Assembly: GCF_000004195.4 (NCBI RefSeq)
Contig: NC_030680.2
Location: forward strand, 144,749,545-144,813,544
Direction: 5' to 3'
Origin: Xenopus tropicalis
Lineage: Eukaryota; Chordata; Amphibia; Anura; Pipidae
DNA length: 64,000 bases
The notes below the pieces were generated by a model that worked only from the letters and a program-made list of their open reading frames with translations, was not told the DNA's origin and ran no database searches. The position numbers were made by a program, and so were the translations under genes. Numbering within the stretch: position 1 is the stretch's first letter; the number at the start of each line of letters is the position of its first letter. Of this stretch, positions 36,807 through 55,870 are shown one piece after another.

Positions 36807-37923
36807 GCCTAACCTTTTCTTATGGATCAGGAGTTTCTGGGCAACAGCCAAGGACCCACCATTGCCCAGGCAATGGCTTATTTAGACAACAGATGGCTGA
36901 ACACATTAGAGCTAAGACATGGTGATGGCAAAAATTCCCAGCCCATCTGTATCATAGGAAACAATTTTACAAGTAAAGGAGAGCAATAACTGTTATTATT
37001 ATTAGTCTCACATTTTTATAAAATGTCAACGTATTCAAGTGGATAGTTCCCATTATTTATGTTTTTGGTAGTCATTAAATTGCATTGTATCATAGGAAAA
37101 CTGAAGCAAGCTGAATGTATGAAATTGTTTATAAGGTAGGGCAGCCAAGCTTGGCCCTAAGAGGGAAATATTATTATATCCCTCCCTCTCTATAACCCCC
37201 TGTATGTATTCTTTATTAGCCAACCACATGGTTGAACAAAGGTAGGTCAGATATACTGCTGCTCACAGGCTAACATAGCTAAACCAAGTGCAGTAAGCGT
37301 TCCTATCAGTGCAATGGAAAAGCAAAGGTTCCCTAGAAGGTCAAATTGCCTGGCAATCAATATTCACCAATGCAGGTGGAATTGTAGGAGCAAATGAAAG
37401 CGGGAGGGCCATGGTTAGAGTAGTAGCCCACTGGAGGTGCTCCATGCACCGATGAGTCTTTAAGCTTATTATAGAACAGTATACAAAGCAATGCAAATAT
37501 TATTGTACAATGGGAAAATACAACGTGTTCTGTTTCCTTGGAGCCTTTTTAGAGATGTTGTCTCGTTCATGCTCTGACCTTGGCACAAAGGCATCTGCAT
37601 AGAACACATCACGGAACGCGGGGAGATTGTGTGTAGGTTGTTTTTGAATGAGATTCCGATTCTGTGTTATTTTTTTAGAAAGTTCAGATCGAAAAGAAAG
37701 GAAAGAATGTTGCAGCATGGAGTTTTATAGTCACATTGATCACGCTCGCTGACAGCAACAATTCTTGACAAAGAATCTGTGTTTTGATATTTTTAGATAC
37801 TTCTAGGGCTTCTAGGGTGTAGGACTTGAGATGTAGCCAAGTAAGTTGGACCACAGGGGCCAGAAGGTGCCCATTTACCCATATTGTGAACTGATGAGAT
37901 ATAATCACATTGAGCCGGTCTGG

Positions 37924-38734
37924 GTGGCAAGTAGGGTTATACAGCCATGGCTGGCAAGTAGGGTTATATAGCCATGGCTGGCAAGTAGGGTTATATAGCC
38001 ATGGCTGGCAAGTAGAGTTATATAGCCATGGCTGGCAAGTAGGGTTATATAGCCATGGCTGGCAAGTAGGGTTATATAGCCATGGCTGGCAAGTAGGGTT
38101 ATATAGCCATGGCTGGCAAGTAGGGTTATATAGCCATGGCTGGCAAGTAGGGTTATATAGCCATGGCTGGCAAGTAGGGTTATATAGCCATGGCTGGCAA
38201 GTAGGGTTATATAGCCATGGCTGGCAAGTAGGGTTATATAGCCATGGCTGGCAAGTAGGGTTATATAGCCATGGCTGGCAAGTAGGGTTATATAGCCATA
38301 GCTGGCAAGTAGGGTTATATAGCCATGGCTGGCAAGTAGGGTTATATAGCCATGGCTGGCAAGTAGGGTTATATAGCCATGGCTGGCAAGTAGGGTTATA
38401 TAGCCATGGCTGGCAAGTAGGGTTATATAGCCATGGCTGGCAAGTAGGGTTATATAGCCATGGCTGGCAAGTAGAGTTATAGCCATGGCTGGCAAGTAGG
38501 GTTATATAGCCATGGCTGGCAAGTAGGGTTATATAGCTATGGCTGGCAAGTAGGGTTATATAGCCATGGCTGGCAAGTAGGGTTATATAGCCATGGCTGG
38601 CAAGTAGGGTTATATAGCCATGGCTGGCAAGTAGGGTTATATAGCTATGGCTGGCAAGTAGGGTTATATAGCCATGGCTGGCAAGTAGGGTTATATAGCT
38701 ATGGCTGGCAAGTAGGGTTATATAGCCATGGCTG
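37924..38734 (+). repeat. 27-bp satellite, about 30 copies
   Basis: Unit GGCTGGCAAGTAGGG plus TTATATAGCCAT, 27 bp. Copies are nearly identical, with scattered G/A or C/T changes and one unit (about 38470-38490) short by 2 bp. Because 27 is a multiple of three and the unit has few stops, long frames open on both strands; they are not genes. Confidence 0.97.
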
Positions 38735-38945
38735 GTTTCAGGGTAGGGCCCAGATTCCCTAGTTCCCATGGGAAGGATCCAATGAAAGAAGTGCCATGTA
38801 TTGTATATCAGATGTTGTAGATGTTGTACTGCAACCCTTGGCACCCACTAAGAGCCAATTGCTGAGCAGTTTCCTTTTAATAACTTGGCTTTCTTTTTTT
38901 TGTAGTTTAAATTACCCTAAATTACCCTAACAACTATGTAATAGT

Positions 38946-39150
38946 TTAAAGGAGAAACTGGAATATGAATAAGTTGTAGTCTCTCAGAGCAATGATTTTT
39001 GGCTGCTGGGGTCACCAACCCCCTCTTGCAATCTGGAAAAAGCCAGAAGAAAAATGCAAATAATTAAAAAACCAAGTTGAGAAAAGTTGATAAAAATTGG
39101 CCATTCTCTAACATACTGAAAGTTAACTATAAGGTGAACCACCCCTTTAA
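38946..39150. mobile_element. T2-type (Kolobok-like) short element, TTAA flanked
   Basis: TTAAAGGAGAAACTGG at the left and CCACCCCTTTAA at the right. TTAAAGG-type ends are known for Xenopus T2 elements (family knowledge). The interior GGCTGCTGGGGTCACCAACC is shared with 60050-60410. Confidence 0.7.
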
Positions 39151-39820
39151 TATACATTATGCTGATTATTTTATCACAAAAAACTAAGGTTTTAGTTATT
39201 TATTGAAGCTACTTCATGTTTGGTCCTTGTAAAGTAGATAACTTGATTCCCACTATACAACCCCCCTCCCTTCACCCTTTGTTGTGACTGTTTGGTTAGC
39301 AAGAGTCCATTATGCATAAGATCATCCGTGCTCTGGTGACAGCTTTGATATATAGTTTTGCTGGGCATACATGGAAAGATCTCCTCGTTTGGCAGGGCTG
39401 CCCTAGTTTATTAAACATTACGCCCCATTTTCTTACACAGATACATTTTTTTTTTTTTTACTTTTAATGAATGTTTTTGCTATTTTACTGCCCCTTTAAA
39501 TATGGCAGCATTCAGTTATTCTATAATAAACTGCTGCAAAGTCGTATCTGTAGCCAGAGGTAATCAGCTTAGCAGCACCGGGCGGCCTTCTGCTCCTCGC
39601 CACTTGATATAATGAGCTTCCTCTCTCCAGCGGCCAAGATAAGAATTAAAAATAGCCGCGAGCGCTAAAGATTTTTACATTTGCTTGGGATACAGACGCA
39701 CGCACACAGCTCTTTGTTTGGACAGAAAGGTTAAACCCCAATTTCCATAGATATCTGTTGTCTTATCATTGATCTCAATCTGTGTCCCTTAGCTGGAACA
39801 TCTCCGGATGCATTTTTTCT

Positions 39821-40062
39821 TTAAAGGGAAACTAAACCCAAGAAAGTGTTGCTTGGTACATCATTTCAGTTACTGTTCTGGATTCCCTAACTCAGCAGTC
39901 CAGTCTATATGTTGTTTTTCTTTAGTTTTCATTTAGCTTTTGACTTTGGACATAAACATTATCCACCAGTTGGGCATCCTCTTCCTCACCAGTCGGCCCA
40001 ATGGGGCAACTGTTTATACTTTGCCTCTACCTAGCCATTAAAGAGACTATATACCCCCTTTA
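39821..40062. mobile_element. T2-type (Kolobok-like) short element
   Basis: TTAAAGGGAAACTAAACCC at the left, ATACCCCCTTTAA at the right; TTAA at both ends; no coding capacity. Confidence 0.7.
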
Positions 40063-40115
40063 AATGGGACCTTATAAATAGGATATATTCTAAACATGCT
40101 TTTTGCATATTGTTA

Positions 40116-40610
40116 AGGTGGCCATACACGCTAAGGATCAACAAGCCGATGCGGTCCCCGATCTGACTGATTTTCAAACCTGCCCAAGCAAGATCTGGCT
40201 GATTTCAGGCCAGATGCCGGTCGGGCAGGCCTATCGTTAGAGCCCATATATGAGCCAATAAGCTGCCGAAACGGTCTAAAGGTGGCCATACACGTTAAGA
40301 TCCACTCGCTTGGTGAGGTCGCCATGCGAGTGGATCTTCTCCCCATATCTCCACCTACGGGCTAATTTGATTGTTTGGCCCTGGCCAAACGATCGAATTA
40401 TAACGGGAGCAATGGGCGCAGTCGATTCAGGGACTGCATCAACGAGCCGATGTGGTCCCCAATCCAACTAAATCTTTTAACCTGCCTGATCGATATCTGG
40501 CCAATTTCAAATCAGATATCGGTCGGGCAGGCCCATCGTTATTGCCCCTACACGGGCCGATAAGCTGCCGAATCGGTCTAAGGGACCGATATTGGCAGCT
40601 ACAACCAATG
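40116..40610. mobile_element. Two overlapping AGGTGGCC-type copies
   Basis: A truncated copy from 40116 is interrupted or followed at 40279 by a second left end AGGTGGCCATACACG. The right end near 40605 is lost (ACCAATGTGAGAAG). Confidence 0.65.
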
Positions 40611-40678
40611 TGAGAAGAAGGTGAAGACAGTTAATCAGATTATCACTGTGCAGATAAACCCCATGAATAATGGACTAA

Positions 40679-40998
40679 AGGTGGCCATACACAGGCTGAT
40701 TGTAGCTGCTTCTATTGGACCCTTAGACCGATTCGACAGCTTATTGGTCTGTGTAGGGGCACTAATGACGGGCATGCCTGACCAATATCTGGCCTGAAAT
40801 CGGCCAGATATCGATCGGGCAGGTTAAAAAATTGTCGGATTGGGGACCACATCGGCTTGTTGATGCGGTCCCCGAACTGACTGCGCCTATTACCGGCGTT
40901 CTAATTCGATTGAACGACCAAATTAGCCTAAATTCACCCGATATCACCCACCCGTAGGTGGAGAAATCGGGAGAAGATCTTAACGTGTATGGTCACCT
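40679..40998. mobile_element. AGGTGGCC-type inverted-repeat element
   Basis: AGGTGGCCATACACAGGC ... CGTGTATGGTCACCT, third copy of a cluster of three within 0.9 kb. Confidence 0.75.
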
Positions 40999-42647
40999 TT
41001 ATCCATAAGCCAAAACAGATACAACAAAGGGGGAAAGCAGGGGCTTGTTTATACAGAGCTATCTGATTCGATGGAAGTGTCAACCAACTCAATGCTTTAT
41101 TATTAATTGCATCATTACGTGCAGTGATTAGCAGACAGTGATGATGTACATACACCAATAAGGGTACAGGCTCCTGACCAATGGGAAGAGAAATGGAGGA
41201 CGAGTGACCTACAAGAATCGACCATTTTAGATCCCCTTACAAGCTCTTCTAAACTCCGTTACGTAACCCGATACTTTAATGGTTCTAAAAAAACAAAACT
41301 TTGAACAGATTTCGTTTCCTAATCAGCGAGCGAGTTGTTACATAAAATTCTCCGAGCTGGTAGTGTGGGCAGACGCATCAACAACATATTCCGTGCCAAG
41401 GCGCAGGATTAACAGCTGCTGCTTAGGCAGGTGCTGACAAATCCATTATTTGGAAGGGAACATATTGCCATTTTCCATTTCTGTCAGTCATTTATGAGAT
41501 TACAAGGTATTAGCTGCATTTATTTGATGCCATGGACGGAGTCCATATGAATGACGAGGCAGTCTGGAGATGGCGCTCTTTTAAACCTTTTGCAAAGTCC
41601 TTGACTTTATTCCATTTCCACCAAGAATGATGACATGTTTACAAGTTCTAAATAATATTATTACAATATTATATTATTACAATATTTTTTTTACTGTTTT
41701 TCTTTTTTTTTATCATTCAACCCTTTACACTGAAACTGGTTCCTTAGCAACAAAGGTTCGAATAGCTGGAAAAAAAATAGAAAGATAATAAAATAGAAGA
41801 ATATCAATAAAAGTCTATCCCGGCAGCCAGATAGTATCTGAAATGTCCCTATTGGATAGAAATGGAATTGATTCAAAATTCAGAAGATATTCCAAATTGT
41901 TTAGAACAATCTATACCTTGTACTTGGGGCCAAGTAACCTAAATTTCTGCCTGAAATATATGTGAGGTTACTCAGATTGGATAGTATTGCTATGGGCGAG
42001 TCTAGAAATCCAAGATGGTAGCTTACAGCATTAATAGAGGGACGAGCCATGAATTATTATGGCTTAATGTGATATGGAAGGCTCTTCAAAGTCATGGACA
42101 TGTCCCGTGACCATATGGATTGCTTTTGTACAGGGGAACATATTCCCTGCTCAGGGCATCAGGGGGTAATGGGGGTACTAGGGGTACCTCAGGCAGGACC
42201 CCCTGTGCCGGAGAAGCCTTGAAAGCATGCTTTAGGGCTTGTGGGTGCAATTTAGATGGATCATGGGTAGGGTTTTAGTACAGTGGGCATGGCAGGGTCA
42301 TCACCCATTTCTTTTCATTCAATTTATTCCTGATGGTGGTCTTGTCTCTGTGCATTATTTTTATTGGGGGTGACCATTGTTTACATAGATAAGTGGGGCC
42401 TTGTCTGAGTGAAACTTTGTCTTGCTTTAATGTTGTATATGAGTAGAGAAAGTAGAGAAATTAGTCATTTAATTGACTTTTGACGCATGTCTACATCCCC
42501 AAACCACAACCTGCCAGTAACCCCGCCTTCTTTCTATTAGGCCCCTCCTTACTCATGCCGGTACCCAGTCCCATTCAACGCACTATAGATAAAGCACAGG
42601 AAAGACTTCTATATTTATTTATATGTATATATGGTTTCTCTCAATAG

Positions 42648-42761
42648 GTTCACCAGTATTACAGCTGCCTACCAGATGACAAAGTCCCTTACGTCAATAG
42701 CCCGGGAGAAAAATCCAGAATAAAACAGCTTCTGCACCAGCTGCCTCCACATGACAACGAG
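42648..42761 (+). CDS. prickle2: prickle2 coding exon 2 (residues 45-82, PET domain)
   Basis: 38 codons, from [20 protein letters not shown] to the end [13 protein letters not shown]. It forms the central part of the PET domain, found in Prickle, Testin and related LIM proteins and involved in membrane or protein contacts. The acceptor is CAATAG|GTT at 42647/42648 after a T-rich tract; the donor is GAG|GTGAGA at 42761/42762. Both junctions are phase 0. The [10 protein letters not shown] and [12 protein letters not shown] strings are diagnostic of the Prickle family; VHQYYSCLP matches Prickle2 rather than Prickle1. Confidence 0.97.
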
Positions 42762-48107
<5,346 letters not shown>

Positions 48108-49139
48108 TAAAGTATCCAAGCCATAAATGCCGCTGTCTAGACACAGCTGTGAACAGCAAGACCTACTTTGAATGGGATCATTTGTCTCCCTGAAAGTTCA
48201 GTACATTGTAAACCGCTTTGTCTTGCTGCTTATTAAAGAGACACTTGCGCTCAAATCCAATTTGGCTATCCAAACAAATGTACTGTATTATATTATACCC
48301 GCAGATATATGTCAGGATATCCAAATATTGATCATACCCAAGACATATGAGCTAATATTTACAAGACTCAGCGGCTGGATTAAATATTCCTGGCTAGGAA
48401 GGGGAAGCGCTCAGCTCAGCGGGATGCAGTTAAAGGGAAAATATTTCCAGTTGTGTTTTTATATAGCTTAGTTTTATACAACTCCCAGCTAAGGCTTCAG
48501 TCTGATACCCCCAATAAAGAGCGGTGGAAAGAAAATAGTTGGGACATCTTGTAGATCATCTGCTAACCAGGAACATAGGGCTGCATTGCTCTATTTATCT
48601 AACTTATTGAACTGGGGGGGGGTCACATGGATAAGGTTTTAGTCTTGCTGCATTTCCCATGGCCCCTTTGCCTTTCCTCCCTTGCAATGAAAATGAATTG
48701 AATATTAAGCATAAAAGTCGTTTTAGCTGAGGGTTAAGCCCAGAACCTGCTGTCCAACCACCCGGGAGCCACGACTCTCAGTCTTGATGATCAAATTTCT
48801 TTTGATTGGCTGAAAGTGAAATGAAGAGAAGTTACAACTCTGTAGTTCTGATTACTGAGGCACTTGACCCAATTATAGTAAGAGTAAGAGAAAGAGGGAG
48901 AGATAGAGATTAGACTCATCCATTGTTACTATTGATACACTGCAATAGAGCAGGGGGAAACAGTTGGAACAGGAAAGGGATATAATCACACAATCTTTAT
49001 TAAACCCATTAAGAGGATAGATGCCTAACACATTGTATCCGGAAGGGACTTAGAGTTTCGACTTGCCCTTTGTGGCCAAATATGTGGCTATACACTCCCT
49101 AGTGGTTGTTGGACTTTTTTTTATTTCATGCCTCCCCTT

Positions 49140-49290
49140 AAAGGTCATAACTCGTTACATATTGAGAAAAACATTGGTGTATCAGTCATCCAGCTATAGA
49201 TCCAAGAATATCTAGGGCAGCAAATAAGTCTCATCCTAAATGAGCTTTTGGGTGTATCTAGGAGAGCAAATAGACTTTCTTCCAAAATGT
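49140..49290 (+). repeat. Diverged single relative of the 71-bp minisatellite unit
   Basis: GAGCTTTTGGGTGTATCTAG followed by GAGAGCAAATAGACTTTCTT CCAAA resembles the 3590-4541 unit (GAGCTTTCAGGTGTATCTAG GAGACTAAATGG). Similarity is partial. Confidence 0.4.
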
Positions 49291-49325
49291 CTATGAAGAT
49301 TCTTATTCATCCAGGTCATGATACA

Positions 49326-49522
49326 CAGTATCTAGTAGAATTAATTCTAAAACAACAGGACTTTTCTGAGTTTTTCTTGAAAACATTTCACCACTCAACG
49401 AGTGGCTTCTTCAGTTCAACAGGTCATTTGAACTGAAGAAGCCGCTCGGATGAGTGGTGAAACGTTTTCAAGAAAACCTCAGATAAGTCCTGTTGTTTTA
49501 GAATTAATTCTACTAGATACTG
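49326..49522. mobile_element. Hairpin (fold-back) element
   Basis: CAGTATCTAGTAGAATTAAT at the left and ATTAATTCTACTAGATACTG at the right are perfect complements. The complementarity continues with few mismatches to a short loop near 49425-49430 (GAAGCCACTC-type core). Confidence 0.85.
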
Positions 49523-50799
49523 TTCTTCCAAAATCATACCCTAACTTGCATTCAGGCTGGGCCCCTGAGGCAGCAGACCCACAGTTTAGGGCCCCTACTG
49601 TAAATCATTATCAAGTTAGCGTTGGGGGTATACAGAAGAGCATAAAAGCATATTCCCACAGAGCTTAGCCTCATACTGGGCCCCTATCTCTGCTTTTGAG
49701 ACCCTCTAGTAGTGGGGCCATTCTTGTTGTTTCTTAATCTTAGTGCGGCTTGGTCCCCACAATTCCATTGGTTCGTCACTTGTTAAGTAACATTGTCCAA
49801 CCCTGAGCCTTTTGCTCATAATTTCCAGTTGGTTTTATTGCCGAAAGAGCTATAACAAGATTTTACATTTGTGACCATAAATCCTCTTTATATAGAATAT
49901 TTCATATAGATTTGTGGCTTCGTACTAGTCGTGCAGCGTTGCCAGTGCGCCGTTATTAGGGAAACTAAATCTTCCTGCTTCTGTGCTGCTCATTATAAGG
50001 TATCATAGACAGCCTAATCCTGGGGGGATTAACGTATGAGTTCCATATGTCAAGCAGCTATGCGCTCATTTCTCTTCTGCCCAAAAAGATTAGCCTCACT
50101 GACTTCACCTTAGTCTTCCTGCTCTACACTGAGTTAATTGCAGCCTATGGAACGCAAGATAATACATCTTTCTTACATTCTATATCCGAAATGGCTCACC
50201 AGATAGAAAATATCAATATTTCATTTTTTTCCCCACAGACTTTTTACACCTAAACGTATTTGCCTGCCTTAAGGTGGTTTAAACATTATATCTAATGAGA
50301 ACAACGGTTTCCATTCTTAAAGCATGGAAAGAGGATGATTATCAGTAGTTACAAAGGACTTTTTTGGGTTTAGGACACTTTTTGCAGTTCAGAATGTCTG
50401 GCCCTGCACATTTTTAGCTTCTGTAAAGTAAGGGCAAGGGGCCACCAAAAGTCTGGTCTACTGAAGTGCCACCTTTTGTCTGTGAAAGGTTGATTGAGGA
50501 GGTTGAGCAAATGGGTTCTAAATTATTGGGCCCCTTAACTGGCATTTGTGGAACACCCCATGCTTTCCTGGCTAAACTGCTGGAGACAAGATATTGTGGG
50601 GAGCTTCACAGTGACTTCAGTGGGAGGTGCTACTGATCACCTCCAAAACATGCCCTTATCATATCTAATTTTTCAGGGGAAAGCCAAAGCCATAAACAAG
50701 TGTTATCCATTTATATTTTGATATTGCATATTGCAATGGTGTTTCTTTTGGAGATCTTGGTTTTTTTAACTGTTGGCTACATCTTGGTCTAGCCATGTG

Positions 50800-51000
50800 A
50801 TTGACAAAAAGGTCTGTCAACGAATTAGTCTACCCTTTGGCCACTCTAAGACTCCTATTGGATACAGGTTTGTCCAACCCTGTGAATATTCAAACTCTGA
50901 TTCAGCAGCTTATTGGTCTGTGTAAGGAACCCGCCAAGGTCTTCCTACCATGGGGCTGGCCTGCATAGTTGGTCCAAATTAATTAGTGAAATTTGGTTAA
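50800..51000. mobile_element. Worn AGGTGGCC-type remnant
   Basis: Contains CTGATTCAGCAGCTTATTGG and TGGGGCTGGCCTGC blocks; the ends are gone. Confidence 0.4.
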
Positions 51001-51022
51001 AATTACTACTATATTACTATTC

Positions 51023-52371
51023 TACAGGTATGGGACCTGTTATCCAGAATGCTCGGGACCTGGGGTTCTCCAGATAAGGGGTCTTTCCATAATTCAGATC
51101 ACCTACCTTAAGTCTGCTAAAAAAAATAATTTAAACTGTAATTAAACCCAGTAGGATTGTTTTGCCCCCGATAAGGGGTAATTATACCATAGCTGGGATC
51201 AAGTACAGGTACTGTTTTATTATTACAGAGAAAAGGGAATCATTTAACCATTAATAAATAAACCCAATAGGGCTGTTCTGCCCCCAATAAGGGGTAATTA
51301 TATCTTAGTTGGGATCAAGTACAGGTACTGTTTTATTATTACAGAGAAAAGGGAATCATTTAACCATGAAATAAACCCAATAGGGCTGTTCTGCCCCCAA
51401 TAAGGGGTAATTATATCTTAGTTGGGATCAAGTACAGGTACTGTTTTATTATTACAGAGAAAAGGGAATCATTTAACCATGAAATAAACCCAATAGGGCT
51501 GTTCTGCCCCCAATAAGGGGTAATTATATCTTAGTTGGGATCAAGTACAGGTACTGTTTTATTATTAAAGAGAAAAGGGAATCATTTAACCATGAAATAA
51601 ACCCAATAGGGCTGTTCTGCCCCAATAAGGGGTAATTATATCTTAGTTGGGATCAAGTACAGGTACTGTTTTATTATTAAAGAGAAAAGGGAATCATTTA
51701 ACCATGAAATAAACCCAATAGGGCTGTTCTGCCCCAATAAGGGGTAATTATATCTTAGTTGGGATCAAGTACAGGTACTGTTTTATTATTACAGAGAAAA
51801 GGGAATCATTTAACCATGAAATAAACCCAATAGGGCTGTTCTGCCCCCAATAAGGGGTAATTATATCTTAGTTGGGATCAAGTACAGGTACTGTTTTATT
51901 ATTACAGAGAAAAGGGAATCATTTAACCATGAAATAAACCCAATAGGGCTGTTCTGCCCCCAATAAGGGGTAATTATATCTTAGTTGGGATCAAGTACAG
52001 GTACTGTTTTATTATTACAGAGAAAAGGGAATCATTTAACCATTAAATAAACCCAATAGGGCTGTTCTGCCCCCAATAAGGGGTAATTATATCTTAGTTG
52101 GGATCAAGTACAGGTACTGTTTTATTATTACAGAGAAAAGGGAATCATTTAACCATTAAATAAACCCAATAGGGCTGTTCTGCCCCAATAAGGGGTAATT
52201 TTATCTTAGTTGGGATCAAGTACAAGGTTCTGTTTTATTATTACAAAGAAAAAGGAAATCATTTTTAAAAAATGGAATTGTTTGCTTATAATGGAGTCTA
52301 TGGGAGATGGCCTTTCCATAATGTTGAACTTTCTGGATAATGGGTTTCTGGATAACTGGTCCGATACCTGT
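51023..52371 (+). mobile_element. Inverted-repeat element with about ten 113-bp tandem units
   Basis: TACAGGTATGGGACCTGTTA at the left, CTGGTCCGATACCTGT at the right, the largest array of the family here. Units fall into groups sharing small variants (ACCATGAAATAAA versus ACCATTAAATAAA, TTAAAGAG versus TTACAGAG). Confidence 0.9.
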
Positions 52372-53295
52372 TCATCATTCTTGGTTCAAAAAGGCCAATT
52401 AACATGACATCTCAGTTGAGCTGTCCTTGATATCCTTGGAATTATTCCAGGGTGTATGACGGCACAGTGTTTCAAATATTTGTAACATTTTAGTGAATTT
52501 CAGACCAAATGTGGTTCCCAAAGGGGGATGGGGGGCTTGAACCCAGAATTTCTAACGACTATTATAGAGTTTAACAAATAGAAGAGCAGTATGTTTCCAT
52601 CTGCTGGATGGAGGTAGTATTGCAGGTGCATAATGAAAGCTTCCATCTAATTTTCTGGTCTAGAGGGATCCCAGACAGTGTAATCCCCCCGGTAAAACTT
52701 CCCTTGCAAATTGAATTGTCATTCAGAGAGGTGTTGAGTGTGTTCCACGCCCAGACGTGAGGTTAGTCTCATACTGTGCAACTGTAGCTGGATACAGTGG
52801 CATCATTCCACATGTGGGCCCAATTACACAGCAAGAAAACCGTATACAGTTCCACAAAGGCTTATTTACTGATTGAAAAATGCCCCTTCCTTAGCGGCAG
52901 CGGCAGTTCATTTATCACTTGGGCAGTTTTTTTTGATGGGTGAAAGGTTTTCTTAAGAAATGATGTTTCTCGGAACAACCTTTGTAAAGCACTTTCTCTG
53001 ATTTTCATTATTTTCTGATCTAATCCTTGGAATCAAGAACTTCCTCCCCTGGTTCTCCTTTGTTAGGCGCGCTCCCCGGGGAGGTTTTAGGACCTAAGGC
53101 TTCACAGTTATTTTAGAATATTGAATTCTTCGGTCTAAGCGCTTTTGGTAATGAGATGCAGCTTCAATTAACTCTGGATGAAATCCATGTTAAACCCCCT
53201 GGATCGCATTGATGACCTATATAAGAAAAAAATGTTAAAAAACACCTTTGGATTTTAAAGGCACAGTAGCTTGACTTTTAATGTATAATTGCAGT

Positions 53296-53806
53296 ATACC
53301 TGTACAGGTTATGAGCAAACACATGGGGCTGTTCCTGCTGAATTGTGCTTAGTACAGGGGAATCCCTATGTGCCATAGTTTTATGGTATCTCTCTGTACA
53401 GGCTATGAGCAAACTTAGGGGGCTGTTCCTGCTGAATTGTGCTTAGTACAGGGAAATCCCTATGTGCCATAGATTTATGGTATCTCTCTGTAGAGGCTAT
53501 GAGCAAACTTAGGGGGCTGTTCCTGCTGAATTGTGCTTAGTACAGGGGAATCCCTATGTGCCATAGTTTTATGGTATCTCTCTGTACAGGCTATGAGCAA
53601 ACTTAGGGGGCTGTTCCTGCTGAATTGTGCTTAGTACAAGGGTATCCCTGCGCTACCATAGTTTTATGGTATCTCTCTGTACAGGCTATGAGCAAACTTA
53701 GGGGGCTGTTCCTGCTGAATTGTGCTTAGTACAGGGAAATCCCTATGTGCCATAGTTTTATGGTATCTCTCTGTACAGGCTATGAGCAAACTTAGGGGGC
53801 TGGGAA
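53296..53806 (+). repeat. 94-bp minisatellite, five to six copies
   Basis: GTTCCTGCTGAATTGTGCTT recurs at 53331, 53425, 53519, 53613 and 53708. The first unit is the most diverged and the last is truncated. Confidence 0.95.
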
Positions 53807-54294
53807 TACCTATGCTGCCATAATGCCACAGCTTGTAATTACCTATGATGTTTCAATAGTAGTTGACTATGCAACTGAGAAACCCACATTCTCATTATTT
53901 ATGCTCATGTATGTCATTGGCCAATCTGGAACATGTGAGGGCTCAAACATCCACAAACTGATATGAAAGACCAAGGCGGCCAATTGGCTTATCCATGGGT
54001 GAGAGCTCTTATATTGGGTTGTACCAATGGCAGATCCAGCTTTATAGATTGAATCACTAAAGGGTTAAACTTTAATCAGTAGAAAAGTACAACATATTTC
54101 TTCAAACGAATTTGTGTAACACCGGTACTGTATATACAGGGATGGCCTGGCCCACCTTTATTATGTTGCTGAAATACAATTTAAAGAACCCGCAGCACTG
54201 CCTTGGGATTACTGATGCTGAGATTTATACATTAGCAATATCTGGTGTGGCCCATTCTAACTGATGGATAACTTTGCCTTTTCTTTCCCTGTGA

Positions 54295-54591
<297 letters not shown>

Positions 54592-55799
54592 TGAGTGGTA
54601 CCAGCCCAAGGCCCCCACAACCCTTTAGCAGGGAAGATCTGTGCCCCTGAAGATGCCCCAGTAGCCCCCCATCTCCTTTTCTGCTGATTCCCCACTTGAA
54701 CTCTGTGCTGCTGTCACTTACCTGCGATTAGGGCCCCACTCACAATATAGTAATTCATTAATAGATTTTATATTAACACAGAAACAAAACATGGCGTGAC
54801 AAAATCCAAGATGGCGCTCTTGTGGGGACATGTTTGAAGTCCTGGATCATTACTAATATAGGGCAATATATTTCAGCCAATTTTTACATTGGCTCTTGAG
54901 TAAACTGACCCAAGCGTTAAGGGCTGTGATAGGGAGCAGGCTCTATGGGGCGATAACTGAATGTTCTCTATAAAGTGCTGGGCAATATGTCAGTATTAAT
55001 AAAGCATAATAATGACTCCATTGAGATAAGCAATATGGGCAGGCCTGGAGTGGTATGTGTGGTTAGTACAATATTCATGGAAATATACACTATTACTTTA
55101 CCTTTACTATAACATTTTCAGTATGGACTGCAGAAGGGTAGCCCCTCTACCCAGTGTGTCACTCACAGCGCCAATATCCTGTGATACTGTTTGCACTTCA
55201 GGGTAGGCAAACATAACCCGTGTCAGTCCAGCAATCCCCCCCCCCCCCGAGCCCCAGCAGAATAAACAAGCTGAGCATGTACTGGGCCATATTCATAAAC
55301 TAACCGCTGAGGCTGGTGAGGCTCAATTACCAGCTGGCTTTCTGGGAAGGGCGGGAGGGTAGGGGGCCGTCTTCTTCTGCATCAACCTGTAGTAGATATT
55401 GAAAGGCTTGAGCGACTGTTGTCTTCTTGTTCATCTACTGCCTAATTAATACTAATAGAACTGTAACAGTTAATGATATGCAAAGTCTAGAGGAGGGGGG
55501 ATTCTTAATGTTGGTCCAACGTAGAGAGACCAGATCATCAATTTTTGGAAGACCATGGGGCAGATTCATCAAAGTACGAGTTCAAATCCCAAAATGGGTA
55601 AAATTCGGATGAGATAAGATCATTTCTGATCATCGGAAATGTCACAAAAATGCTCACAAATCATAATAGTCACGATAATATCGTATTGGCAATCTGAAAG
55701 TCATAAAATTTTCGTATCCGAACGATCGTAAACGGCAGGAAAACCTTTCTGACTTTGATCTTTCTGTGCATGATTTTTGGAAGCCTCCCATAGGGCTCA

Positions 55800-55868
55800 A
55801 TTATTATTATTAACATTTATTTATAAAGCGCCAACATATTCCACAGCGCTGTACAATAAGTGGGTTTC
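55800..55868 (-). repeat. SINE-like 3' fragment
   Basis: TTATTATTATTAACATTTAT, GCGCCAACATATTCCACAGC, GTACAATAAGTGGGTTTCAT. Confidence 0.75.
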
Positions 55869-55870
55869 AT

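Noticed and set aside
37684..38844. 386-codon minus-strand frame (and 190/196-codon frames overlapping it)
   Set aside because: Produced entirely by the 27-bp satellite whose length is a multiple of three; the flanking residues have no domain.
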